Source of the DNA: Tessaracoccus aquimaris | GTDB lineage: Bacteria; Actinomycetota; Actinomycetes; Propionibacteriales; Propionibacteriaceae | Direction: 5' to 3' | Assembly (NCBI RefSeq): GCF_001997345.1 | Contig: NZ_CP019606.1 | Span: forward strand, 1,302,001-1,366,000 | Length of the DNA: 64,000 nucleotides | Shown: one piece after another, positions 28,834 through 42,618 of the stretch | How the letters are laid out: each line of letters opens with the position of its first letter | How positions within the stretch are numbered: the first letter of the stretch is position 1 | Translations under genes and position numbers: made by a program | Notes under the pieces: generated by a model | What the model saw: the letters and a program-made list of their open reading frames with translations, nothing else | What the model was told of the DNA's origin: nothing | Databases searched by the model: none

Positions 28834-29745
28834 ATGGCGCAGAGCTTCCCCTTCCCACGCCGGGCCTCGATGCGGGTGAGCTTCACGCTGGCCCTCATGA
28901 TGCTCCTGGTGTTCGGCCTGATCCCGGCCGTTGCGGTCCTCGTGGTGTCGTTCACGGACCTGCGCGGCCTGCCCGGCATCCCCGTCAACTGGGTCGGCGT
29001 CGAGAACTACGTGTCGTTCTTCTCGCCGGCGAAGTGGGGCGACAGCGTCAACGCGATCCGCAACACGATCGTCTTTGCGGGCGTCTCGACGGTGGCCCAG
29101 ATCGTCCTGGCGCTCGGCGTCGCGATCGTCCTCAACCAGCGGATCCGCGCCCGCAACTTCGTGCGGGCCGTGGTGTTCATGCCGACGATCCTCGGAGTGA
29201 CCGTCACGGGCCTGATCTGGTCGCTGATGTTCAACGTGACCGGCGGCCCTGCGCGCTCGGTCGTGCAGGCCTTCGGCGGCGACTCCGCGTTCTTCGGCGA
29301 CCCCAACCTGGCGATGGCCCTGGTCATCGTGGTGCAGATCTGGATGGTGATGGGCGTCTCGGTGATCATCTTCCTCTCGGGCCTGCAGGCGATCCCCGAG
29401 GAGTTGTACGAGGTCGCGGCCATCGACGGGGCCAGTCGCTGGGCGCGCTTCCGGTTCGTCACCTTGCCGATGCTCTCCCCCGCCATCACCGCGAACGTGC
29501 TGCTCGGCATCGTCAACGCGCTGCAGAGCTACCAACTCACCTACGTCCTGACGGGGCCGTTCAACAAGGCGACCCAGGTGCTTTCGCTGCTGGTCTACGT
29601 GCAGGGCTTCGGCGGCAAGTCGGGCACCTCGCTCTCCCAGTCCCAGGGCTATGCGAGCGCCGTCTCGATGGTCCAGTTCGTCATCGTGGCCGTCATCGCG
29701 CTCGCATCCCTGTGGTACCTGCGAGGGCGGGAGGTGCGGCTGTGA
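28834..29745 (+). CDS. Sugar ABC transporter permease (MalF/UgpA-like)
   Basis: A 303-residue inner-membrane permease with six helices. The EAA loop EELYEVAAIDGASRWARFRFV, where the ATPase docks, is at about residues 189-209. The ATG at 28834 follows GAAAGG, and an upstream extension in the same frame is non-conserved. It overlaps the second permease start by 4 nt (GTGA). The locus encodes no ATPase; a shared MsiK-type ATPase elsewhere would be needed, as is usual in actinobacteria. Confidence 0.93.
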   Translation: MAQSFPFPRRASMRVSFTLALMMLLVFGLIPAVAVLVVSFTDLRGLPGIPVNWVGVENYVSFFSPAKWGDSVNAIRNTIVFAGVSTVAQIVLALGVAIVLNQRIRARNFVRAVVFMPTILGVTVTGLIWSLMFNVTGGPARSVVQAFGGDSAFFGDPNLAMALVIVVQIWMVMGVSVIIFLSGLQAIPEELYEVAAIDGASRWARFRFVTLPMLSPAITANVLLGIVNALQSYQLTYVLTGPFNKATQVLSLLVYVQGFGGKSGTSLSQSQGYASAVSMVQFVIVAVIALASLWYLRGREVRL

Positions 29746-30566
29746 CCGCCACTCGACGACGCCGCCGGATTCCGTGGGGCGCCTACCTGCGCGCCGCGGT
29801 GATCCTGGTCGTGTTCCTGTTTCCGCTGCTGTACCTGCTCAACACCGCGCTCAAGTCGAACGACGCCTTCTTCGCCGACCCGGTGGGGCTGGTCTCCGAT
29901 CCGCAGTGGGGCAACTTCCCGCAGGCGTGGCAGCAGGGCGGCTTCGGGGCCTTCATCCTGAACTCCGTCCTGTACACGGTCGGGGGGACCCTGATCGGGA
30001 CGCTCGTGACGCTGCTGCTCGGGTTCCCCGTCGCGCGCGGCTACATCTGGGGCGGGAAGCTCTGGTCCATCGTCTTCGTGGTGATCCTGTTCCTCCCGAA
30101 CGCGCTCATCACGCAGTTCCAACTGCTCCTCAAGCTCGGGCTGTACGACAACCGGCTCGGGTATGTGCTGATGGTCGGCGCAGGCGTCGGGATCGGGCCG
30201 CTGCTGTTCAGCGGTTTCGTCTCCTCGGTGCCGCGCGAACTTGACGAGGCCGCCGCGATGGACGGGATCGGCTACTGGCGCTACCTGTTCACGTTCGTGG
30301 TGCCGCTCGCCAAGCCCGCGTTGACCACCGTGGCGATCCTCCAGGGGGTCTGGATCTGGAACGAGATCATCCTTGCTACCGTGCTGTTGGCAGACCCCGC
30401 GAAGTTCCCGATCACGCGCGGCCTCTACAACTTCCGCGACACCTACTCGAACCAGTGGCCGCTGCTGGCGGCCGCAACCTTCCTCGTGGCCGCACCGCTG
30501 GTGGTCGGCTACATCTTCATCCAGCGCTACCTCGTCAACGGCGTCCTCGGCGCCGTCAAGGGCTGA
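29742..30566 (+). CDS. Sugar ABC transporter permease (MalG/UgpE-like)
   Basis: A 274-residue partner permease with six helices and the EAA loop PRELDEAAAMDGIGYWRYLF at about residues 164-183. GTG start at 29742 inside the stop of the first permease indicates coupled translation. The C-terminus LVNGVLGAVKG is the usual MalG-type end, though here the protein finishes exactly at that motif. Confidence 0.93.
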   Translation: MTATRRRRRIPWGAYLRAAVILVVFLFPLLYLLNTALKSNDAFFADPVGLVSDPQWGNFPQAWQQGGFGAFILNSVLYTVGGTLIGTLVTLLLGFPVARGYIWGGKLWSIVFVVILFLPNALITQFQLLLKLGLYDNRLGYVLMVGAGVGIGPLLFSGFVSSVPRELDEAAAMDGIGYWRYLFTFVVPLAKPALTTVAILQGVWIWNEIILATVLLADPAKFPITRGLYNFRDTYSNQWPLLAAATFLVAAPLVVGYIFIQRYLVNGVLGAVKG

Positions 30567-30582
30567 GGCTCAGGAGATACCC

Positions 30583-31641
30583 ATGCATCACATCCCGTAC
30601 ACGCTTGAGCGGCTCGGCACCCTCATGACGCCCGACCCGACCGACCCGCGCGAGGCCGACGGCGTCCTGAACCCGGCGACCGTGCGCGACTCGTCCGGCG
30701 AGCTGTACCTGTACCCGCGGCTGGTCGCTGCCGGCAACGTCTCCCGGGTCGGCAGGGCGCGCGTCGTCTTCGACGGAGACGTCCCCGTCGACGTCGAGCG
30801 CCTCGGCGTGGTCCTCGAGGCGGAGCGCGGGTGGGAGCGCGGCGTCGACCACGGCGGCGTCGAGGACCCACGGATCACGACCATCCCGGCGCTCGGCCTC
30901 CACGTCATGACCTACGTCGCGTTCGGACCGCTCGGCCCGGTCCCAGCGGTCGCCGTCTCCGACGACGGAGTCGACTGGCGGCGCCTCGGCCCGATCCGCT
31001 TCGGATACGTCGACGAACTCGACACCGACCTCAACCTGTTCCCGAACAAGGACGTCGTCTACTTCCCCGAGCCGGTCCCGGGGCCGGACGGCGAGCCATG
31101 CTTCGCGCTGCTGCACCGGCCCATGTGGGACTTCAGCTTCACCCGGCCCCAGGAGCGGCCGCCGCTTCCCGCCACCGCGACCGACGAGCGGGCGAGTATC
31201 TGGATCTCCTACGTGCCGGTCGCAGCCGTGGAGGCCGACCTGAGCGCGCTGACGCGCCCGGTCGGGCACCGCGAGGTGGCCACGCCGCGGTTCGGCTGGG
31301 AGGCCCTCAAGATCGGCGCCGGACCCGCCCCGCTGCGCGTCGAGGAGGGGTGGCTCGTGATCCACCACGGCGTGACCGGGGAGATCGAGGGTGGCGCCTT
31401 CGTGCCGCAGGCCAACGTCCACTACGCGGCGGGGATCATGATCCTCGACGCCGACGACCCTTCCCGCGTGATTGCCCGGACCCCCGAGCCGCTCCTGGTG
31501 CCGGAGACGGCCGACGAGACGGACGGGACGGTGGCCAACGTGGTGTTCCCAACCGCCATCGAGCCCGCCGACGACGGCTGGAACGTGTTCTACGGGATGG
31601 CCGACTCGAGGATCGGCGTGGCGCGACTGCGGCGCCTCTGA
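30583..31641 (+). CDS. GH130-family glycoside phosphorylase
   Basis: A 352-residue five-bladed propeller enzyme. Glycoside hydrolase family 130 members phosphorolyse beta-linked mannosides (for example mannobiose or mannosyl-GlcNAc) to mannose-1-phosphate, though some act as hydrolases. Seen here are the family blocks HGGVEDPRITTI (about residues 89-100), DLNLFPNKDVVYFPE, and WLVIHHGVTG. ATG at 30583 follows AGGAGA. Last gene of the LacI-controlled operon, 16 nt past the second permease, and followed by a terminator. Placement implies intracellular breakdown of the imported oligosaccharide. The exact linkage is not deducible. Confidence 0.85.
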   Translation: MHHIPYTLERLGTLMTPDPTDPREADGVLNPATVRDSSGELYLYPRLVAAGNVSRVGRARVVFDGDVPVDVERLGVVLEAERGWERGVDHGGVEDPRITTIPALGLHVMTYVAFGPLGPVPAVAVSDDGVDWRRLGPIRFGYVDELDTDLNLFPNKDVVYFPEPVPGPDGEPCFALLHRPMWDFSFTRPQERPPLPATATDERASIWISYVPVAAVEADLSALTRPVGHREVATPRFGWEALKIGAGPAPLRVEEGWLVIHHGVTGEIEGGAFVPQANVHYAAGIMILDADDPSRVIARTPEPLLVPETADETDGTVANVVFPTAIEPADDGWNVFYGMADSRIGVARLRRL

Positions 31642-31709
31642 CCCCGGAGCCGCGACCCGACCCCCGGTGGTCGCTCCGCTCCGGTGCACGGCGGGTCTCC
31701 GGCGCGTGC

Positions 31710-31744
31710 GCGGGGCCCGGTCTTCCCCCAGGACCGGGCCCCGC
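31710..31744 (+). terminator. Intrinsic terminator-like hairpin after the sugar operon
   Basis: A perfect 13-bp stem GCGGGGCCCGGTC / GACCGGGCCCCGC encloses a 9-base loop and is followed by ACTTCTTT. It lies 68 bp past the GH130 stop and 44 bp before the next gene. The T-run is imperfect, but such GC-rich stems with weak tails are normal for actinobacteria. Confidence 0.85.
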
Positions 31745-31788
31745 ACTTCTTTCCCGGCTGTCGATTCTTTCCCGGCTAACGTTGCGCC

Positions 31789-32292
31789 ATGACCATCAGC
31801 GATCCGGACCGCCGCTTCCTCACCCGGGCCGTCGACCTCGCGGAGGCCGCCGTCGAGTCGGGCGAGGAGCCGTTCGGCTCGCTGCTGGTCTCCCCCACCG
31901 GCGAGGTGCTGTTCGAGGATCACAACCGCACAGGTGGTGGCGACGCGACGCGGCACCCGGAGTTCGAGATCGCCCGGTGGGCGGCGTCCAACTTGGAGCC
32001 CGCCGAGCGGGCGGCGTGCGTCGTCTACACCTCCGGGGAGCACTGCCCGATGTGCGCGGCCGCCCACGCGTGGGCGGGGCTGGGGCGGATCGTCTATGCG
32101 TCGTCGTCGGCTCAACTGGTGGAGTGGCTCACCGCGTGGGGCGTTGAACCTGCTCCGGTCGCGCCGCTGCCGATCGCCGTCGTGGCGCCCGCGATTCAGG
32201 TAGACGGCCCCGAGCCGTCATTGACTGAGCGCGTCAGGTCGCTGCAGCGCCGCCACTTGGTGGGGTCTCAGCAGAGCCCCGGGTCGACCTGA
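31789..32292 (+). CDS. Nucleoside/cytidine deaminase-superfamily protein
   Basis: A 167-residue zinc deaminase of the CDA/dCMP/TadA superfamily. The zinc ligand and proton-donor motif is HPEFEIAR (about residue 56, HPE rather than the usual HAE), and the Cys pair is in SGEHCPMCAAAHAW. N-terminal EEPFGSLLVSPTGEVLFEDHN matches guanine deaminase-like and TadA-like members. The substrate is not certain; the length and HPE variant argue against the essential tRNA deaminase. Its 3' end overlaps the convergent isomerase gene by 25 bp. Confidence 0.85.
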   Translation: MTISDPDRRFLTRAVDLAEAAVESGEEPFGSLLVSPTGEVLFEDHNRTGGGDATRHPEFEIARWAASNLEPAERAACVVYTSGEHCPMCAAAHAWAGLGRIVYASSSAQLVEWLTAWGVEPAPVAPLPIAVVAPAIQVDGPEPSLTERVRSLQRRHLVGSQQSPGST

Positions 32293-32747
32293 TCCTCAAC
32301 CTCGACGCCGTTCTGCAGCGCCATGATCTGGTTGACGCGGCGTTGGTGGCGATCGCCCCCGTCGAAGCCTGCCTCCAGCCACATGCCGGCGATCATCTTG
32401 CCCATCTCGACGCCGATCACGCGGGCACCCATCGCCAGCACGTTGGTGTCGTTGTGGTTGCGCGACAGCACGGCGGAGAAGGGCTCGGAGCACACGACGC
32501 AGCGCACGCCGTCCACCTTGTTGGCCGCGATCGAGATGCCGACCCCCGTGCCGCATACCAGGATCCCGCGGTCGAACTCCCCCGCCGCGACCCCCTCGGC
32601 GACGAGCCGCGCGAAGTACGGGTAGTCGGCCTTCGTCGGGTCGTTGGTGCCGAAGTCGGTCACCTCGTGACCCGACCCGCGCACCGAGTCGGCGAGGTCC
32701 CTGCGGAACTCGATGGCTGCGTGGTCGCTCGCGATGGCAATGCGCAC
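32268..32747 (-). CDS. rpiB: RpiB/LacA/LacB-family sugar-phosphate isomerase
   Basis: A 159-residue isomerase that interconverts ribose-5-P and ribulose-5-P in the pentose phosphate pathway; some relatives act on allose- or galactose-6-P. The Cys in GILVCGTGVGISIAANK and the His in SRNHNDTNVLAMG are the catalytic pair. The N-terminus RIAIASDHAAIEFR is the family start, placed at a GTG at 32747. Convergent with the deaminase gene. The symbol is by similarity; substrate preference is untested. Confidence 0.88.
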   Translation of the reverse strand: MRIAIASDHAAIEFRRDLADSVRGSGHEVTDFGTNDPTKADYPYFARLVAEGVAAGEFDRGILVCGTGVGISIAANKVDGVRCVVCSEPFSAVLSRNHNDTNVLAMGARVIGVEMGKMIAGMWLEAGFDGGDRHQRRVNQIMALQNGVEVEDQVDPGLC

Positions 32748-32843
32748 GATGTGTCCCTTCGGCGGTGTTCCGGCAAGCCTATGGCCTCGCGTCCGGTGGC
32801 TCAACGTGACCCCACCGGCCGCGATGCAAGGCGATGCCGATGC

Positions 32844-34299
32844 TCAGGCGAGCAGTTGGCGCACCTCCGGGCCGATCGGGCGGGGCAGCTTTGAGGAGCC
32901 GCTGAGGAACGCGTCGACGCCCTGAGCGCAGCTTCGGCCCTCGGCGATGGCCCACACGATTAGGGACTGGCCGCGGCCCGCGTCCCGCAGGCGTAGACCC
33001 CAGGCACGGTGGTCGCGTAGTTCTCGTCGCGCGAGATGTTGCCACGCGGGTCGAGTTCGACGCCGAGTTCCTCGACGAGGCCCGCCTGCTGCGGGCCGGA
33101 GAAGCCCATCGCGAGCAGCACGAGTTGGGCCGGGATGTGCCGTTCGGTTCCCTCGACCGGGACGAACCTGCCCGCGTCGAAGCGCACCTCGACAATGTCG
33201 AGGCCCGCAACGTTGCCCTGGTCGTCGCCGACGAACCGGTTGGTCGACACGGCGTAGACGCGGTCGCCGCCCTCTTCGTGCGCCGAGGTGACCTTGAACG
33301 TCATCGGATAGGTCGGCCAAGGCTGGTTTCCGGGCCGGAGCTCGGGCGGCATCGGCATGATCTCCAACTGGGTGATCGTGCGGGCACCCTGTCGGATCGA
33401 GGTGCCGAGGCAGTCGGCGCCGGTGTCGCCGCCGCCGATGATGACGACGTCCTTGCCTTCGGCCGTGACCTGGTTCTCGACGCTCTGGCCGACCGCGGCG
33501 CGGTTGGCCTGCGGCAGGAACTCCATGGCCTGCAGGATCCCCCGAGTTCGCGTCCCGGCACCGGCAGGTCGCGCGGCAGCGTCGAGCCGATGGCGAGGAC
33601 GACCGCCTCGTACTGCTCCAGCAGTTCGGCGCCTGTGATGTCGACGCCGATGTTGACGCCGGTCTTGAACTGCGTCCCCTCGAGCACCATCTGCTTGAGG
33701 CGCCGGTTCAGCACCGACTTCTCCATCTTGAACTCGGGGATCCCGTAGCGCAGCAGCCCGCCGATGGCGTCGGCGCGCTCATAGACGACCACCGTGTGCC
33801 CGGCGCGCGTCAACTGCTGCGCGGCGGCGAGCCCAGCGGGGCCCGAGCCGACGACCGCGACCGTCTTGGCGGTGTGCCAGGCCGGCTGCTGCGGCGTGAC
33901 GCGCGAGTCGTCCCACGCCTTGTCGATGATGGCGACCTCGACGTTCTTGATCGTCACCGGATCGAGGTTGATGCCGACGACGCAGGCCGTCTCGCACGGA
34001 GCAGGGCAGAGCCTTCCGGTGAACTCCGGGAAGTTGTTGGTCGCGTGCAGGCGCTCAAGCGCCGGCTGCCACTCCCCCGCCACACCAGGTCGTTCCACTC
34101 CGGGATCAGGTTGCCAAGGGGGCAGCCGTTGTTGCAGAACGGGATGCCGCAGTCCATGCAGCGACCGGCCTGCTTCGAGATGATCGGAAGCAGCGCGCGG
34201 CCGGGGCTGCCCGGGTACACCTCTTGCCAGTCGTGGACGCGCTCCTCGATGGGACGGCGGGCCGCGACCTCGCGCGGCGTGGTCATGAATCCCCTGGGA

Positions 34300-34307
<8 letters not shown>
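32844..34307 (-). CDS. gltD: Glutamate synthase small subunit; three frameshifts
   Basis: NADPH-linked beta subunit of glutamate synthase, 488 residues after repair. It carries Cys clusters for two 4Fe-4S centres ([17 protein letters not shown] and [12 protein letters not shown]), an FAD site ([14 protein letters not shown]) and an NADPH site ([13 protein letters not shown]). Frame breaks occur at 34074-34078, 33539-33543 and 32984-32986, each repaired by one added base and each restoring conserved sequence ([42 protein letters not shown]). The ATG overlaps the gltB stop by 8 nt. Decay of this gene beside an intact 1508-residue gltB is unlikely. Confidence 0.93.
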
Positions 34308-38826
<4,519 letters not shown>

Positions 38827-39076
38827 CGAAGGACCTCCTCAGTTCGGGTGGGCACGCTGGCGCACTGCACCAGCGGAAAAACAGTAAGGGCGCGGTTTCG
38901 CGTCAACCAACCCAGATCAGGTCCGTGCGAATTCTCTTCGCATAATTGTTACGCGGCCGAAACATGAGCCCACCCGATGGTTTTTTGGCGAGTTCTGGCT
39001 AGCCAAAATGCTCAGGGAAGGCGCGATGGCGCCGCGGGCCGACTGCGTTGACCCCGCGTTCGGCGGGCGCGGTGCG

Positions 39077-39210
39077 CCTCGACAAGCCCACGGACCACCC
39101 CTCGTCGAGCTCGTCGAGACGTCCGACACCCGCACGGCAACGGGACCCTTCGACAAGCTCAGGGACCACCGCTCGTCGAGCCTGTCGAGACGTCCGAGAC
39201 CCACACAGCA
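39077..39210. repeat. Interspersed TCGACAAGCTC-type repeats upstream of gltB
   Basis: Alternating copies of TCGACAAGCTCAGGGACCAC and the reverse-orientation form CTCGTCGAGCCTGTCGAGACG. The same core as the arrays at 1-523, about 47370-47960 and 56490-56850. The 608-bp gap 38827-39434 otherwise holds the gltB upstream region, about 75 bp of unremarkable sequence, the dyad element at 39286, and about 70 bp before the next gene's end. Confidence 0.75.
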
Positions 39211-39285
39211 ACCGGACCAGGTCCGGGTAGTCCATCGAGGCAGCACCTGGTCCTGCACCGTAGAGCGCGTGCGCTGGGTGGATCC

Positions 39286-39365
39286 TTGAGCATGTTCGGT
39301 TGCTCGTTGCCGATTTCGGCACGTTTGAACGTTCAGATCACCAACGAGTTACCAAACATGCTCAA
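39286..39365. repeat. Dyad-symmetric element, subfamily 1, copy 1 (80 bp)
   Basis: Outer arms TTGAGCATGTTCGG (39286-39299) and CCAAACATGCTCAA (39352-39365) pair at 13 of 14 positions. Inside them CTCGTTG pairs with CAACGAG, and the centre is the palindrome GAACGTTC. The element differs from the copy at 48784 at five of 80 positions. It is visibly less GC-rich than its surroundings. Confidence 0.92.
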
Positions 39366-39434
39366 ACAACTACCCGCACCGCGCCCGATCGACAAGCAGA
39401 GAAACGCGCCCGACAGGCTTGGAGGGCGGGAGAA

Positions 39435-40477
39435 TCACTCCCCGACGGTGAAGGTCGCCAGGATCTCGCGTTCGGTGGCCAGCGGCAGGGACTGCGCGTC
39501 GCCGATATGGGTGATCGCGAGCATCTGATAGGCCAGCCCATCATGGGTGCGCGTGACGGCGCTGATCCGGATAGCGGGGGTGTTGCAGCTGTACTTGCTC
39601 TGGTACATCGGCACGAAACTGACGCTGCCGATGAACCCCTCTCCCCCGTCGGCGAAGGTGAACGGCTCGACCGTCGCGGCGGGGATCTCGTAGTAGTCGC
39701 CCTCGTACTCGGTGTTGCGCATCTGTGCCCAGTCCATCACCAGGAGCCGGGTGAAGCGCTTCAGGTCGGGCTGATCGGCCGCGGCCTTCCGCAGCATCAC
39801 CGCGCTCCAGTAGTCGCCCTGACACTCAAACTCCCGGTCGAAGGACACGATGTTTCCGCCGATGACGCGCTGCATCGTCTCGAAGCCGATCATCAGCCCG
39901 TCCTTGTACGTCCACCCGGACGACGGGATCCGGTACGAGCCCCGTTCGGTGCCGCCGTCGACGTTCGTCCACTCGGTGACGGGCGTGACGGGGCCCTCGA
40001 GGTCTGGCCATTCCTGCCTTGGTGTTGCGGTCGGCGGCTGCACGGGAGGACGCGACTCGCGCGGTTCGGAGAACGGGCCGCTCCCGTTGGACGGATCCCA
40101 GCCTGGGTTGATGCCCGAGTAGTCGCTCGGCGTGATTGTCGGCACGGGCGTGCCGGGCGGCGTCGGCCAGGGGTCCGTGTCGACCAGGCCGGGGCGCGAC
40201 GCCAGGTACCACCCGATCCCGAGCGCGGGGATCAGGAGGGCCAGCACCACCACCCACGTCAGCCTCGAGCGGCTTGGCGGCACCGGCGCGGGTCGGATCG
40301 GTCCCGGTTGCATCGGTCCCGGTCGGGTCGGGGACGTGGAGGCGATCCCTGGGCGGCCGGGGTGTGGCCGTAGCGATCCTGAGCCGGCCCCCAGTTCGGC
40401 CCGGGCGTGTGTGCCGGAGGCTGCGGCTGGACCCCGGGCGGCAGGAAGTCCGGGCGATCCGGGGGCGGCTGGCTCAT
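39435..40477 (-). CDS. Single-pass membrane protein with Pro-rich N-terminus and extracellular domain; frameshifted
   Basis: A 347-residue protein after repair. Residues 1-75 are Pro/Gly-rich and presumably cytosolic, one helix (LTWVVVLALLIPALGIGWYL) follows, then a Pro/Thr linker and an extracellular domain of about 200 residues containing two cysteines (FECQGDYW and SKYSCNTPA) that may pair. One base is missing in the G run 40330-40333; repair connects the start MSQPPPDRPDF at 40477 to the body. I do not recognise the extracellular domain. Divergent from the MFS gene with a 100-bp spacer. Confidence 0.75.
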
Positions 40478-40577
40478 CCGGCACAGGCTAGCCCGCCGCT
40501 GGACCAGACCGCCCGGCGTTCGGCGCCGAAGGGCACCCCGGCTAGGCTTGCCGTTCTGCCTAGCCGAAGGACACCGC

Positions 40578-41767
40578 GTGTACGCACTTCTCCTGGCGAT
40601 CATCTACGTCGCGTTCATCAGCCTCGGACTGCCCGACTCCCTCGTCGGCGCGGGCTGGCCCGTCATGCACGCCGACCTTGGCGTGCCGCTGTCGTTCGCG
40701 GGCATCCTGACGATGGTGATCGCGATCGGCACGATCGTCTCCAGCCTGCTGTCCGACCGGCTGACGCGCCGCTTCGGCGCAGCGATGGTGACGACCGTCA
40801 GCGTCGCGATGACGGCGACCGCGCTGCTCGGGTTCTCCCTGTCGACGTCGTTCTGGGCGCTGTGCCTGTGGGCCGTGCCGTACGGGCTGGGGCAGGCGCT
40901 GTCGACGCAGCGCTGAACAACTACGTGGCGCTGCACTACTCGTCCCGGCACATGAACTGGCTGCACTCGTTCTGGGGCGTCGGGGCCTCCATCAGCCCCT
41001 TCATCATGAGCTTCGCGCTGACCCGCAACGGCGACTGGTCGGCCGGCTACCGCATCGTCGGCATCATCCAGGTCGCCTTGACCGTCGTGCTGATCCTGAC
41101 CCTTCCCGTGTGGCGGAAGGTGCACCCGGAGAAGACGCCGGACCACGAGGACGCCGCGCCCGCGGCGAAACCCCTGGGGCTGATCGGGACCTTGCGACTG
41201 CCCGGCGCGCCCCAGATCCTGATCGCCTTCTTCGCCTACTGCGCCCTGGAGTCGACCACGATGCTGTGGGCCGCGACCTATCTGGTGGAGGATCGCGGCG
41301 TCGCGCCCGCCACCGCCGCCGCGTTCGCCTCGCTCTACCTGCTCGGCATCACCGGCGGCCGGTTCCTCGGCGGCTTCGTCGCCGACCGGGTGGGCGACAG
41401 GCGGCTGGTCCGCTTCGGCGGGCTGCTGGTCGCGCTCGGCATCGCGATGATCGCCCTGCCGCTCGCCACCCCGGTCGTGGCGCTTGCGGGGCTTGTCGTC
41501 GCGGGCTTCGGCAGCGCGCCGGTCTACCCGGCGATCATCCACTCGACGCCCACCAACTTCGGCCGGGAGAACTCCCAGTCGATCATCGGCATCCAGATGG
41601 CGAGCGCCTACCTTGGCGTGACGCTGATGCCTCCGCTGTTCGGGGCACTGTCCGGTTGGCTCGGGCTCCGCATCCTGCCGCTGTATCTGGGCGTGCTTGT
41701 TGCGCTGATGCTCGCAATGTCGGAACTGGTCAACAGGATCGTCGACCGTAGGGGTGCGGTCGGCTGA
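40578..41767 (+). CDS. MFS transporter; internal frameshift
   Basis: A 396-residue, 12-helix major facilitator. Signature pieces include the helix 2-3 loop SDRLTRRFGAAMV and the equivalent ADRVGDRRLVRFGG in the second half. One base is missing at 40889-40892; repair joins YGLGAGAVDAALNNYVALHY, which with HSFWGVGASISP recalls the fucose/glucose-type (FHS) MFS branch. GTG start at 40578. Substrate unknown; a sugar or a small efflux substrate are both possible. It ends 4 bp before the convergent trpA end. Confidence 0.85.
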
Positions 41768-41771
41768 GGCG

Positions 41772-42618
41772 TCAGCGGCGCGAGCGCTCGACTCCCCGGC
41801 AAGGTCGGAGGCGAGGGCGCGGAGCCGGGCGAGGTCGCCCGCCATGTCGGCGCCGTCGGAGTCGAGGCACTTCAGCAGCGCTGACCCGACGATCACCAGG
41901 TCGGCGAACTCGCCGATCTCGGCGGCCTGGTCGGCGTTGCTGACCCCGAGGCCGATGCCGATGGGCAGGCTCGGGTCGATGGCGCGGGCCCGATCGACGA
42001 TCACCGGGGCGGCGTCGGAGGTGGCGGCCCTTGTGCCGGTGACGCCCATCACGCTTGAGGCGTAGACCCAGCCGCGGCACGACTCCATGGTCATGGCGAT
42101 GCGCTCGTCCTTCGAGCTGGGCGCGATCAGGAACACGCGGTCGAGGCCGTGCTCGTCGGTCGCGGCGAACCACTCGGGGCAGTCGTCCGGGGCAGGTCGG
42201 GCGTGATAACGCCCGCGCCGCCTGCGGCCGCGAGATCGCGCGCAAACGCGTCGGCGCCGTAGGCCTCGATGAGGTTCCAATACGTCATCACCATCGGGGT
42301 CGCCCCGGCGGAGGCGACGGCCTCGACGGCGGTGAAGGCGTCGCGGGTGCGGACGCCACGCTCGCGGGCGCGGGTGGTGGCGTGCTGGATGACGAGGCCG
42401 TCCATCAGCGGGTCGGAGTACGGGATGCCGATCTCGACGATGTCGACGCCACGCCCCTCGGTGCCCTCGACGATGGCGCGGACGGCGTCGAGCGAGTCGG
42501 CGACGCTCGGGTAACCGACGGGGAGGTAGCCGACGAGGGCGGGGCGACCCGCGTCGAGGCGGTCGGCCACGACGCGGCCCGACAGGCCGAGGCGCTGCTG
42601 GTCGGTGAACTGGCTCAT
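41772..42618 (-). CDS. trpA: Tryptophan synthase alpha subunit; two frameshifts
   Basis: Cleaves indole-3-glycerol phosphate to indole and glyceraldehyde-3-phosphate and passes indole to TrpB; 282 residues after repair. The catalytic Asp lies in [32 protein letters not shown] and [14 protein letters not shown] are the later conserved blocks. Bases are missing at 42190-42193 and 41794-41797. Without the second repair the gene has no stop for over 1 kb; with it the protein ends LAGGVERSRR at 41772. Last gene of the trp operon; overlaps trpB by 4 nt. Confidence 0.92.
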
